Assembly (NCBI RefSeq): GCF_000005505.3
Contig: NC_016133.3
Span: 12,896,001 to 12,960,000 of the forward strand
Origin: Brachypodium distachyon
Taxonomy: Eukaryota; Streptophyta; Magnoliopsida; Poales; Poaceae
Direction: 5' to 3'
Length of the DNA: 64,000 nt
The first letter of the stretch is position 1, and each line of letters opens with the position of its first letter. Below are positions 31,790-42,990 of the stretch, piece after piece. The position numbers and the translations under genes are program-made. A model generated the notes under the pieces. It was not told the DNA's origin. It saw only the letters and a list, made by a program, of their open reading frames with translations, and ran no database searches.

Positions 31790-34700
31790 GTTTTTCGGGG
31801 GGAACGGGCAGGAGCACTGCCTTTTCATTAAGAAGAAAGCAACAAGTATTTACAAAGATGTGGTGTTTTTACTATACCGGGGGAACACACAAAACATCCG
31901 TACACCAAGCACCTAGTCCGGCTCTAAGACAAGGCCAACGGCATTGAGGCCGAAGGCAACGCTACGCTGGATGATGTCCTCGAAAATCCTGTGGGCAACC
32001 TCGACGTAGGTGAGACGAGAGAGGTTGAAGATGCGGCGGTTGCGTTCCTTCCAGACGTTCCACCAGACATAGATGAGGTGACCACTTGTTCTTCTCCTAG
32101 TAGTTTTGTCAGTATGGGGAAGGGAGGCATCCCACCACTCGTTAATGGAGTCAAAAGATTCAGCCGGAGCGTGACCACACCCGTCCAGTGACACACAAGT
32201 CGCCGAACCTCCCTAGTGAATGGACAATCCTTGCAAAGATGAGTGGCAGTCTCCTGGCCCCCTAAATAGAGCTGACATGTGGGATCGTGAGGCCAACCGT
32301 GGATGGCGAGCCTATCAGCGGTGAGAATGCGGTTGTTGTGCAGGAGGAGCCAGGAGAAAACTCTGCATTTTGGCTCCGCGTGTGCCTCCCAGACTTTGGA
32401 GGGTAAAAAGCGCAGGTGGGAGCCAACGAACTGGGCCAGGTATGCAGAGTGACAGGAGTAGGCTCGTCCGGAGTCCAAACCCAGGTGATGGAGTCCGGAC
32501 GCTGGGGGTCCAGGACGATGGAGTTGACAATGTTGGCAAGATCGACGAATTCATGCAGCTGTGCGAGGGAGGAGAGCCGGCCGATCGCTCTGATCCAGTT
32601 TCCGTCCGTCATCTCTTTGCACCATGATCTGTTCTTATAGGACGCAATCTTGAAAAGCTTAGGAGCCCGGCAGCAGAAGGCTTCAGCCCCAGACCAGTTG
32701 TCGAGCCAGAACTGAGTTGTGTTGCCGTCCCCCACCGTGATCCTGGTGGAAGCACGAAACAACGCCATATCCGCACTATCGTAGAGTAGACAAGAACCAA
32801 CCCAAGGCCTGTCAGGCTCGATCCATTTGAGCCAAGGTCATCGAAGTCTGAGGGTCCTCCCGAAGCGTTCGATGTCAGCGATACCGAGACCGCCCAGGGC
32901 CTTTGATCTGCACACCGTTTTCCAGTTGAGCAGCGCATGACCGCCCCCAGCAGTCTCACTATCGTCACCCTTCCAGATGAAACCCCTGGAGATTTTGTCG
33001 AGCTTTGCACGGACCCATTTTGGTATGTTGATGACCGAGAGGTGGTAGGTCGCCGTAGAAGTGAGGACCGCCTTGGCGAGCATCACACGCCCAGCCTGAG
33101 AGAGGTTCCTACCCTTCCAACTCTTGAGGCGGCCCCCAACCTTATCAATGAGGGGCTGGAAGTCGACCTTCCGCAGCCTACGAAAGTGAAGGGGCAATCC
33201 TAGATATTTGCTAGGGAAGGAGGCGATCTTAGCCGGAAAGCCCGCGAGGATGTTCATCAGATTGATCTCCTCGCAACGGATTGGGAAAGCTTCAGACTTG
33301 AAGACATTCGTGATGAGACCACTAGCCTCCCCAAAGAGATGGAGGATGGCCGAGATGGAGTCGATCTCCCCCTTGATCGGATTGGCGAAAATGCCAGCAT
33401 CATCAGCATAAAGGGAGATCCTACAACGGACCGAGCGGGCACCCACAGGTTGCAGAAGGCCGCACTCCTCGGCCTGGCGTAGGATGACCTCGAGAGGATC
33501 AATGGCCAAGATGAAGAGCATGGGGGAGTGAGGATCTCCCTGGCGCAAGCCGTGTCGATGGAGGAAGGGAGACCCCGAGCACCCTTTGAGGAGAACACGT
33601 GAAGACGTCGTGACGAGGGAGAGACAGATCCAGTCCCGCCACGGGGCCCGAATCCGAGATGTTGGAGCACCTCAAGGAGGTACGTCCACTCGACCGAATC
33701 AAATGCCTTGGAGATGTCCAACTTAAGGAAGAGGCTAGGCGTGCGAGCACGGTGAAGGGCCTTAATGGAGTTCTGGACGAAGAGGAAATTGTCGTGGATA
33801 CATCATGTTTTGATGAAGGCACTTTGACAGGTGGACACGAGGGTTCCCAGTTCTGGAGCCAGCCTTAAAGCCAGAAGCTTGGAGAAAATCTTGGACATAC
33901 TATGAATGAGACTGATAGGGCGGTAGTCAGCAACACGAATCGCGTCCGGTTTCTTGGCCAGCAAGACAATGTTAGCGGAGTTGATAAGGTGCATGTTGTC
34001 CCCCCTCAGATTAGCCATCCTTTGGATGGCAGCGACAACATCACTCTTGATGGTCTCCTAGCAGGATTTGAAGAAGGCGCCAATGAAGCCATCGGGGCCT
34101 AGGGCCTTGACGGAGGGGATAGAGAACACGGCCGCCTTAATCTCGGACTCCGTGAAGTCAGCATCAAGGGAGGATAAATCACTGGTCTGGTAACCAAGAG
34201 CAGCCCATTCCAGAGACCTCGTTCCCGCAGAGGCCACTCCAAGATGTTCGCGGAAGTGCTCAAGAAGTTCTTTCTCTTTATCAGCTTGAGTGATAGCCAA
34301 GCCCACCGGGGTTTGCAGCTGCTGGATGAAGTTCCTCCTCCGCCTGTCATTGACCCGGATATGGAACAGCTTGGTGTTCGCATCGGCAGTTTTTATCCAC
34401 GTTAGCCGAGAGCGTTGATGCATCTTGATTTTCTGGACAGAGAGGTGGCCCAAATCGCAACTCTTGAGATGGCGACGCAGACCCCTCTCCTCCAAACAGA
34501 GCAAGCGATCCTCCTCGGCAAGGTCCAGGCGCCACATGACCTCTTTGATGATCACCAGTTGACAGTCGAGGGTCCCAAATTTCTCCTTCTGCCATTTTTT
34601 GAGGGCCTTAGCCACGCGGCTGAGCATGATGTGGATTCTTCGGAGGGCATCCGTAGCGAGGATAGGCTTGTTCCAAGCTTGGGCAACCGTCTCCTTGAAA

Positions 34701-34854
34701 CCTAGCGCGTGAAGCCAGAATTCCTCGAATTTGAAGGAGGGCTTGCGATTGCTGGGTGGCGCCCCTTGCAGGAAGAGCGGGGCGTGGTCGGAGCACGGCG
34801 TGGGAACCGCCATGAGGAGGGCCTTCAGGAACATCATGTCCCAATCGTCGGAGG
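31790..34854 (-). mobile_element. 5'-truncated non-LTR retrotransposon (L1-type LINE) with 15-bp target duplication
   Basis: Both ends are flanked by the identical GTATGTACCAAAGTT (31775-31789 and 34855-34869). The element reads on the minus strand and ends in a short A-run (TTTTT on plus at 31790-31795). The body starts inside the endonuclease near its last motif (CSDHAPLFL), so the 5' part was lost at insertion. In order follow RT motifs ALGPDGF, YRPISLI, LDISKAFDSVEW, the catalytic LYADD at about 33405, and a zf-RVT-like C-terminus (GGQETATHLCKDCPF) ending VGLVLEPD. The frame is broken by at least three in-frame stops (near 34059, 33804 and 32839) and at least three frameshifts (near 33640, 32480 and 32180), so it is dead. 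Confidence 0.93.
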
Positions 34855-34869
34855 GTATGTACCAAAGTT

Positions 34870-35594
34870 ACGTATGCATGGCCCTGTTTGGTCTACTAAT
34901 CAACTATCAGGGGTAAATCGATTAAGCTGAAGCTGCCTTTTGGTTCCACCAACCCTGCGGAGATCTGTAAGTCATCTGATTCTGAAGCCAGACGTTTTTG
35001 TTCCAGGTGAGCAGTTTGTACCTTTTTTCAGATTTATTAGCTTTAGTTATGAGGAAATTTCACATCGCGCACTTAGTTAAGGAACTCCCGTGTTCCGACC
35101 AGCCCGAACCGGCCTAAAAAACCGACCGGTTAAGCCACTCTAAGTAACAGAGACCGACAGGTGGGGTCCTGAGTAAGTTCCCGTGTTAGCGCCGTTGACA
35201 GCCTGATTATGGGTTCTGTGATACACTTTTGCCCAATTATCGGGTTTAAGTGAAAAAAAAACAAAAGGTGTAGTTCTGTGATACGGTTCGTCCTAAACTA
35301 GGAGTTCTGTGATATTTACTTTTTGTTTTCAGTCGCTTTTCTGTGAAGCCCAAGAAGCCCACAATGCATACATCAATCATGAGGAACAGGAAAAAAAAAC
35401 AGAAATAGAAGGGTAGCCACACGATTCAAATCGGATGGTTGAGGGAGAAGTGACTGAAATTTGTATGTATTTCAATTAACTATGCAGAAGAGAGTCCCTT
35501 CAACCGGCTATATTTTTAGGCTGATATACACTTTAAATGGATAAATAAAATAAAATGTTCGTATTTAAAAGTTTTAATGGTATATATATACAAT
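34870..35594. mobile_element. Small possible TIR (MULE-like) element around 35050-35325 in intergenic DNA
   Basis: GAAATTTCACATCGCGCACTT near 35053 faces AGGAGTTCTGTGATATTTACT near 35300 in inverted orientation, and TTCTGTGATAC recurs twice on the right. The similarity is patchy. The ends resemble those of the MULE-type elements at 29852 and 30966 (AAATTTCACA). Flanking DNA shows no gene. Confidence 0.35.
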
Positions 35595-35693
35595 CTACTC
35601 CCTCAATCCATAATAAGTGTCTCCGACTTAGTGCAACTTTGTACTAAGTTAGTAGAAAATCGGAGACACTTATTATGGATCGGATCGATGGAG
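35595..35693. mobile_element. Stowaway-type MITE
   Basis: ACTCCCTCAATCCATAATAA...CTTATTATGGATCGGATCGATGGAG form ~25-bp inverted ends around GTGTCTCCGACTTAGTGC. Confidence 0.75.
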
Positions 35694-35713
35694 CATTTTA
35701 TACCAAATAAAAA

Positions 35714-35946
35714 CTACTCCCTCCTTTTCACAAAGAATGGCACACACGAATTTCAAGAATGCCCAACAATTAGACTAATGATTTGAGAGTTATGTGCTAC
35801 AAAAATTATATCATTGGATTCGTATTTAAAAAAAGTTTCCAACGATATAATTTTTTTAACATATAATCTACATATTTTGGTCTAATCGTTGGTCAAAATT
35901 CGACCTCGAAAAGCGTGGACGCCATTCTTTGTGAAAAGAAGGATGT
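35714..35946. mobile_element. Longer MITE (~233 bp) with Stowaway-type ends
   Basis: TACTCCCTCCTTTTCACAAA and the complementary end TTTGTGAAAAGAAGGATGTA enclose ~190 bp that is itself largely inverted (AAAATTATATCATTGGATTC against GATATAATTTTTTTAAC). Confidence 0.75.
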
Positions 35947-36606
35947 ACATTTTAAATTGGTTCTATTCTGAATCCATTTCTTCAATCTAGTCCCTAGTAG
36001 CATTAACAAGATCCAGCCGCAGCAACACCTAGCATTAGCAGAACCACCAGTACCAGCACCCCTTCCTTGATTTCATGGTGGGGGCGTATGAGCACTGCAT
36101 TAAGGTGGAGTTGGGAACTTGGAATCGAGAATTTGGGATAGGGTTTGGTATTTGAGATTTTCAGGGAGAGTTAGTGGCGATGCCTGAGGGACTGGGTGGG
36201 AATGATTTGGTGGTTCTAGAGGAGCTAGCTCACTACAAAGTAGGGCCCACTCGTCACATTTGTGGGCTTGGTAGGGTTCTGGGTTCAGGCAGTGTTGGAA
36301 CAGTTCTGTCCCGAGAAACCCATTTTGGCTGCCCATGAGCAGGCCCTTGGGGATTAAAATTAACCCTTCCATCCCATGATGGGGCAAACCCCAAGGGGAG
36401 CCAGGTTTTGGTCCCGATTGCCATCCTATTCATCTACCCTGGCCCTCGAACCAATTCATGCCCTAGCCCAGCACAAGCGCCCTTATATACTTATGTTTCT
36501 TCCTCCTCTCATTTCCCAAGCGCTTCTCCAACCCTAAGCAACGCATCCCCATTTGCTCTCCCTATCTCTCGTACCCAAACAAAAGCTTAGTCGAGAGGAG
36601 AGACCC

Positions 36607-36815
36607 ATGGCAAGGCGGGCTAGTGGGCCTTCATCTCCTTCTCACACGCCCTTCCATCGAGATCCCGATCTTATCCGAATTCCAGATCTGGAGCGGATGC
36701 AGCTGGATGCACGCGGTGGCGCGAGCACGGTGCAGAGATCTCGGCGAGTCCCGCGCAACGGAACCACCATGGGTCCCCCACGGCAGAGCCAGAGCAATAT
36801 TCCCTACATGGCAAG
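36607..36815 (+). CDS. Candidate first coding exon of the FIE1-like gene
   Basis: An ATG in good context (GACCCATGGCAAGG) opens 69 codons and ends at the donor GGCAAG/GTGCTT. A TATATA motif (CTTATATACTTATG) lies ~120 bp upstream and the leader is CT-rich. Joined to an acceptor at 37391-37392 (GAACTCTGAAG/C, with CTTAACTAAT as a branch site), the phase is correct and the frame runs into the FIE1-like exon at 37394. The peptide (MARRASGPSSPSHTPFHRDP) has no similarity I recognise. This is a hypothesis to solve the missing start codon, not an observed transcript. Confidence 0.3.
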
Positions 36816-37393
36816 GTGCTTCCCTCTCCCCACTTACCCCTTTTGACTAGGATGGTAATGTGCCCCGTTTCCCCATGAACCCACCATGGGGAATTCATCT
36901 ACTATGGGACGCGCATGGAAAGATTTGAGCCCCACAATCTACGACAGGGATGGGGATGGGAAGATCTTCCACATCCCCGTGCCCCGCTATACTCTAATGT
37001 ATACATCTACATAAATAAATTGGTTGATTTTTCAGTGTGTAAACTATTGTAATATTGTCTCTAGACTACTTAGCATATAAAACTGTATTTTATTACACCA
37101 CATTTGTTTTGATTTTTGTAGTTTCACATGTCCAAAAGACAATATCACATTATACAAACTAAATTTAGGTTTTATTGTGGAAACCTGATGCCTACCCTAA
37201 CCCGATGAAGATGGGGATGGAAAGGCACTCTCTGGTGGGGACTGGGAAATAACCTTGTCGAGATCCCTACTTTTGATCTAGAGATATTTTGGTCTTTTTT
37301 AGTTTGACTTATAGAAAAGGGTCCTTTCTATTTAAATCTGTTTTTGTTCTCAATGTCGTGCTTAACTAATCCCCAATTTTTGAACTCTGAAGC

Positions 37394-40300
37394 ACGACGC
37401 TGCTGGAGGCTCCTCCTAGCACACGTAGGAGGTCACTTCGCATCGCCGCAACCACCACCACCGAGAAGGACAAGGGGAAGGAGAAGGAAGAAGAGAAACT
37501 CATACCTGAGCCTGAGCCGCTGCCGCCGCCCATTGGGAGTGTAGTCTCGCTGAAGGGGCTAGGATGTGAGCCGGCGGTGGGGTTGCTGAGACCTAACCAC
37601 CAACGGGAGTATAAGTTCTCTAGGAAGCTCACTGAGGGGAATTGCCCGCTCTACGCCATCGGCTTCAACTTCATCCACCCTCACCACAAAGACGTCTTCG
37701 CCACAGTCGGTGATAACCGCGTAAGTGTTGTCCCAATTGCCCACTCACTCGATCTTTGCTCTTTAGATGTAGCTGATTTTAGGGGGAAACTTCTGAAATT
37801 TGCGACAAGTTTTCAATTATATCTGATTAAAAGTTACAATTTTGTGGAACTTGATCATATATCTTGCAGGTGACAATATACAATGGCCTTCAGGACGGCA
37901 ACTTGGCTCCTCTGCAAGCATACATTGATGAAGATGTATGCTCCTTTACGATCTCTGGTGTCTTCCTTTACAATCTCTAGTGTCTTCAATTTCTAATGTC
38001 CATTTGTGGTGTATTTCCTCTAATGCTGGTGAACTATGCATCTTGTCTCAGAAGGATGAGAAATTCTTCACTCTGAGCTGGGCTTCTAACCTTGACGGGT
38101 CACCGCTACTAGTGGCGGCAGGAAAGAATGGGATCATTCGAGTCATTAACTGTGCTACAAAGAAGTTATCCAAGGTCCAAATAGTGCCAGACTTTTTATA
38201 ATTTGTTACTGTTGTGTACTTAGATCAAGTTTCATTGAGCATTGGTTTATGATTGAGCTACTTAGTTGATGTCCTTCCTAAAAATAATTGCAGAATTGCT
38301 AATTTGATAAATGTTGGTTTGTCCGTGTTGTCCGTTTAATTTAGAAGGGCATTTTGAAGTTGCTATGATCAAGAAATGGTGTGCCTATTCTTATTTTGCC
38401 GTTACCAAATTGTATTTGTCTTCCACAGAGATGGTAGTTGTTGAATACTTTAATATGTCTAGCATGGTTTGAAAATACATACAACCTAGCAGATCTAATC
38501 TTGTGAGATACTCATGAAATTGGGCTTATAAGTGATCCATGATCCTAAACTAAGGATTAAGGATGTGGTTTGAGTTTCTTATTTCTGCTCACACGATTTT
38601 GCAGAATTTGGTTGGCCATGGTGGTTCAATATATGACCTAAGAACTCAGCCACAAAAGCCTTCATTCATCATTTCTGCAAGCAAGGTTGGCAGATAATCT
38701 GGTGTGAAGTTGTACATACCTTTATTTTTCATTTTCTGATGCAGCTCATATGACATTGGTATAGGACGAATCTGTTAGGCTATGGAATGTCCACACAGGG
38801 ATCTGCATTTTGATTTTTGCTGGAACAGCAGGTCACCGGGATGCAATATTAAGTGTGGTAAGTTGCTTCTGCCTTCTAGCGTGATGCCATTTTATTATTA
38901 TTACTCACTTGACACTGCCCTGAATATAGCCATTTGTAGTTTCTGATAGCATTACCTTATAATTAGTTTCATTGAATAATAAAACATTATCTTGTCTCTT
39001 CTACGGTTGGCCTTTAATCATAATTCCATCATATTAGGAACAAAATTGTTGATCATCACATTTTGGCTGCAGGACTTCTACACTTTTGATATCTACCGCA
39101 TTGCCAGTTGTGGCATGGATAGCACTGTTAAAATCTGGTCAATCGAAGGTCAGCAGACCATTTCAATGTAGCTTCCCACATACATTTGCTTGATGTTTAT
39201 CACTGACACATTTGTCAATGTTGTCATAGAATTTCGGCCATATGTTGAGCAATCCTTTACATGGAGTGACCTTCCATCAAAATTTCCTACAAAATATGTC
39301 AAGTTGCCGGTATGTTGAGTGTCCATTGTCTTTAAATTCGCTCTTATGCAAAGTACTAGTATTTCTGTAACCCTCCTGACATCATACCAATCCTGTTATC
39401 TCCTTTCAGCTCATGAGTGCTGTGGTGCATTCTAACTATGTAGACTGTACTAGGTGGCTAGGTGACTTCATCCTGTCAAAGGTAATTTCTTATGCTTTAA
39501 GAGATGCTGTACTAGTTGGTGCAAATACAATGTTAGATTGTGTATATGCTACTGTGCAAAATTGTAGACCTGGAACTAATCTCATACATAGTCTTTTGGT
39601 TACCACATGTTTTTTTCCAATGCTCATTTGGTTACTTTGTGAAGGATTAAAGCAGCTGATCTGTGCATCCTTGATCTTGCAGAGTGTTGACGATGAAATT
39701 GTGTTGTGGAAGCCGGAAATAAACGACAAAAATCCTGCCGAGGTAGTATAATTTAACTTCTATAGAATTATAGACCTTAGCACATTATGGATCTAAATGA
39801 GTTCTAATTGAGTTGTTTTTTCTCAATGACCCTGACCATATGATATGCCTTCCTCTCAAGCAATATGATTCTCTTTTCGTATGCAGAATAGCATTGATGT
39901 CCTTCAGAAGTACCCTGTGCCATACTGTGACGTTTGGTTTATCAAATTCTCGTGTGATTTTCACTTCAATCATTTAGCAATAGGTAACATTTGTCATTAT
40001 TATTAACACTGTTTATGGATGAATTATTTCTGTAAGGTATTTTTTTACTGAATTTTGTCATTATTTTAAAAATTCTGTACATGACAAGTTTCTGAAGATA
40101 GCCATATCTGTACAATTGTTTTTTTACAGTATTTTGCCATTTTTTTCATAGTAAAGCAATTCATCTACGTAAACATGATTTGATTTACATGATTTAAAAG
40201 AAATAGACTTCTGGCGGTTAATCATTTGCTTGTTTAAACAGGCAACCGTAAAGGAGAAATCTATGTCTGGGATGTCCAGGCAAGCCCACCCGTTCTAGTT

Positions 40301-40726
40301 ACTCGGTAAATTTATCCACAACAAGTTGAGCTACTCACATCCTCTGCATGTGGTGGTGGTGCTAGCTACTATACCCTTTTGCTTCTGCATCTGAACACTC
40401 TCACAATTTCCAGGCTGATTAATCCTGAATGCAAAAATATAATAAGGCATACTGCAATGTCGCTTGATGGAAGGTACTAACCTTATTTATCCTGATCTCC
40501 ATGATCACTCTACCATGCTTTTCAAGATTCTTCTATTCTGATGAACATAGCTTCTCCTGTGTGTACTGTGTAGTGATGAGCGAGCACCTTTTATTTCTTT
40601 CTTAAATCTGGTATTGGCCTTGGATAGATGAACGGTTAACACCATTCTTTTTTGCCTTTGTTCAGCATGATCCTCGGCTGCTCCGAAGACGGCAGCATAT
40701 ACCGCTGGGACGAAGTAAAATGCTGA
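37394..40726 (+). CDS. FIE1: FIE1-like Polycomb WD40 protein (ESC/EED subunit of PRC2)
   Basis: Exons end and begin at 37720, 37870-37935, 38052-38174, 38605-38685, 38765-38857, 39073-39148, 39230-39309, 39410-39481, 39683-39742, 39887-39983, 40242-40305, 40414-40473 and 40666-40726. All are GT-AG and in phase. The product is a seven-blade WD40 propeller ([40 protein letters not shown]) that holds H3K27 methyltransferase complexes together. The Arg/Thr- and Lys/Glu-rich N-terminus (TRRRSLRIAATTTTEKDKG, then PEPEPLPPPIGS) is the extension typical of grass FIE1, absent from FIE2. The first recognisable exon has no ATG after an in-frame TGA at 37388-37390, so the start lies upstream or is non-AUG. 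The C-terminus is shorter than in the downstream copy (ends DEVKC). Confidence 0.88.
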
Positions 40727-42990
40727 AGCAACCGAAAACCGCCTTGCTGTGCCGTCTGTGATGGAACTAAAATAATTCAGTGTTGAATTGAATGGTTTGC
40801 TTGGATTTTTCAAGTTAGGATGTCTGTCGGCTCTCTATCATGTACTGTGATCGAATTGAACTTGATAATTGTTGCTACCTTTTGGTTTGTCATAATTTGG
40901 TTGCATCTCGAGTCCTCGATCTGCATTTTCCTTACGAAACCCGCACACCTGATGCTGCCACACAAACAATGGCATGGGGGAATCAATCAATCTATGATGG
41001 GGCAAGCAAAGCAAGAAGCCATGAAGAGGAGCAAGCAGGATAGGTAAGGCCGCAGAGCCGTACATACATACTGGGTGGTGCGGCGACAGGTGTGGAGCTG
41101 TTCCTCCAGACGATGCACAGACGCGCTCCTTCTGTGCAGATGCGTGAGTGAACCTCCAACCCTCGCCGGTTCGCGCGTGCGTCGTGCTCGTCCGTACGCG
41201 CCGCGGCCGGGACCCTAGTGGGGGCTGGGGCGCGTTGGCGCTCGTCGCCCGTCGCCCGCCCCCGGCCAGAAGGAACAGCAGCAGTTGCCGGCCACGCCGC
41301 TGATGACCGGCGCGCGATGACGCCTCGAGGTTGCAAGTAGGCGGTGGCGGCGGCGGCGCAAGGCAGGGATGCGGGCGAGGGGAGGCGAGTGTTTCCTTTT
41401 TTGTGCGATGATCGGCATGATGGGAGGGCTGCAGAAGCGGGGCGCTCCGTTAATCAATTAACTAATAAAAAATTAAACTAATGCTAGCCGTTAGATTAAG
41501 TTAAGCGGGTCCTAATCGTCCAGGACGCATCCGAATCCATAATCCGATGCAAACCTACGTCCGGTGCAACTTTGCAAAGTTTACGTGTGCAAGGTTGTGG
41601 ATTCGAGAGTTCCAAGGTGCAACATGGTGACTCTTAGGATAACCTTTAACCTTTTTTAGTTCAAATAAATGAACTAGTTCTTCAAAAAATCGTGTTATTT
41701 TAAAACTTTAGTTCATTTGGTTGAATTAAGAAGGGTCAGTCTTCAGTTTTCAGAGGCACCCTGCGGATCACAAACTTGCAGCTCTAGATAAAGCGCATAT
41801 CAAGGTGTGAACCAAAACACTCCCCTTCACTTACTTCATGTTTTTTTCTTCGATACCCGCCTCTCATCTAGAACCCACACACATTGCAGATCCTATAGCT
41901 CAAAACGAGAATTTGTAAGTTCGAACGGAACGGAGGTTTGCACCAGATGTGTCGCACTAATCATGAGGTGGTAATTGGTAATTCGTGCGCGTATATTTAG
42001 ATGGTTTAGAGAAAAAAGAAAGTTTGCTCCTCTTTAGTATAGATTGAGAAGTAGAGATAGAGATACTCTAAGTAGGTCGGGAATTCCGCGCTGCACTCTC
42101 CCGTAGTATTCCCGCAGTCAGCGTTCGCTTCACCACCGCTGGGGCTCCTCGCCTCCTCAGCCACACTCCCATTCGCCAATTAAGCTCTACCGGCGTCATG
42201 CCATCGCCGCCGTCCTTTTTAGGTAACTGTTGATTTGTTTTTCCGTTTGTATCAATTCCATCGCTCTCGTTAATCAACTGTTTTGCGGTGTCCTGTTATT
42301 CTAGAACATTACAAATTAGCTGCTGACCTAATTAGGGATTAGATGGTTTTATTCAGTCTGATGTACAGGAAAAAGAGACGTGGAATGGCCAAACTTAGAG
42401 TTGGCTCAAATATCCAGTGCCGAGGATGTTGATTTATTGGATATATGACATCATAATTAGACCTGAGCATTCGGTCTATTCGGTGTTTGGGCATTTAAGG
42501 TTGCTAAAAATGAGAACTGAATTTCTGAAGAGAAAAACAAGAACCGAATCAGTCTACTGTATGAAATTTCGTGTCTTCGCTATGAAAAACATGAAATTTC
42601 GTGTGCCATGCCCCGAACGAGGCCCACTGTCCCGGGCCCGGGGCGGCCCGTTGGCCAACTACACCCATAGTTCATTCCCAGCCCAAACCCTCCTTGTACG
42701 GCTCATTCCACTGGGGAAACAAAGTCGCCCAGCATCCGGCGACTCGACTGCGGCGACTCGACGGCAGCGACGGCGGCGCTGCAGCGACCTCACCCCCGGG
42801 CATCCGTCCCCTTCGGCGGCGCGCTTCTCTCCAGGCAGCCTATCTATTCCTCCTCTAGGTCTCCACTCCTCGCTAATGTTCCGCTGTTCCCCACCCCTCC
42901 AGCCCACAATCCCGCTGCTTCTCTGGCTCCCATCCCCACCACTCTTCCGCCCTGCGCTGTGAGGTGAAGGGTAAAGAGGAGGAGAAGGCC
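40727..42990. other. Intergenic region between the FIE copies
   Basis: 40727 to about 40880 is the 3' UTR of the first copy. 41090-41400 is a GC-rich, CpG-dense block (GCGCGCGATGACGCC type) without a supported frame. 41460-42060 is A/T-rich. 42070-42230 is a second, short GC-rich patch with CT-rich text that could be an alternative leader. 42680-42990 is the GC-rich 5' leader of the second copy. No gene is recognised. Confidence 0.4.

Noticed and set aside
31790..34854. Functional reverse transcriptase gene
   Set aside because: Stops, frameshifts and missing endonuclease show it is a dead 5'-truncated LINE.
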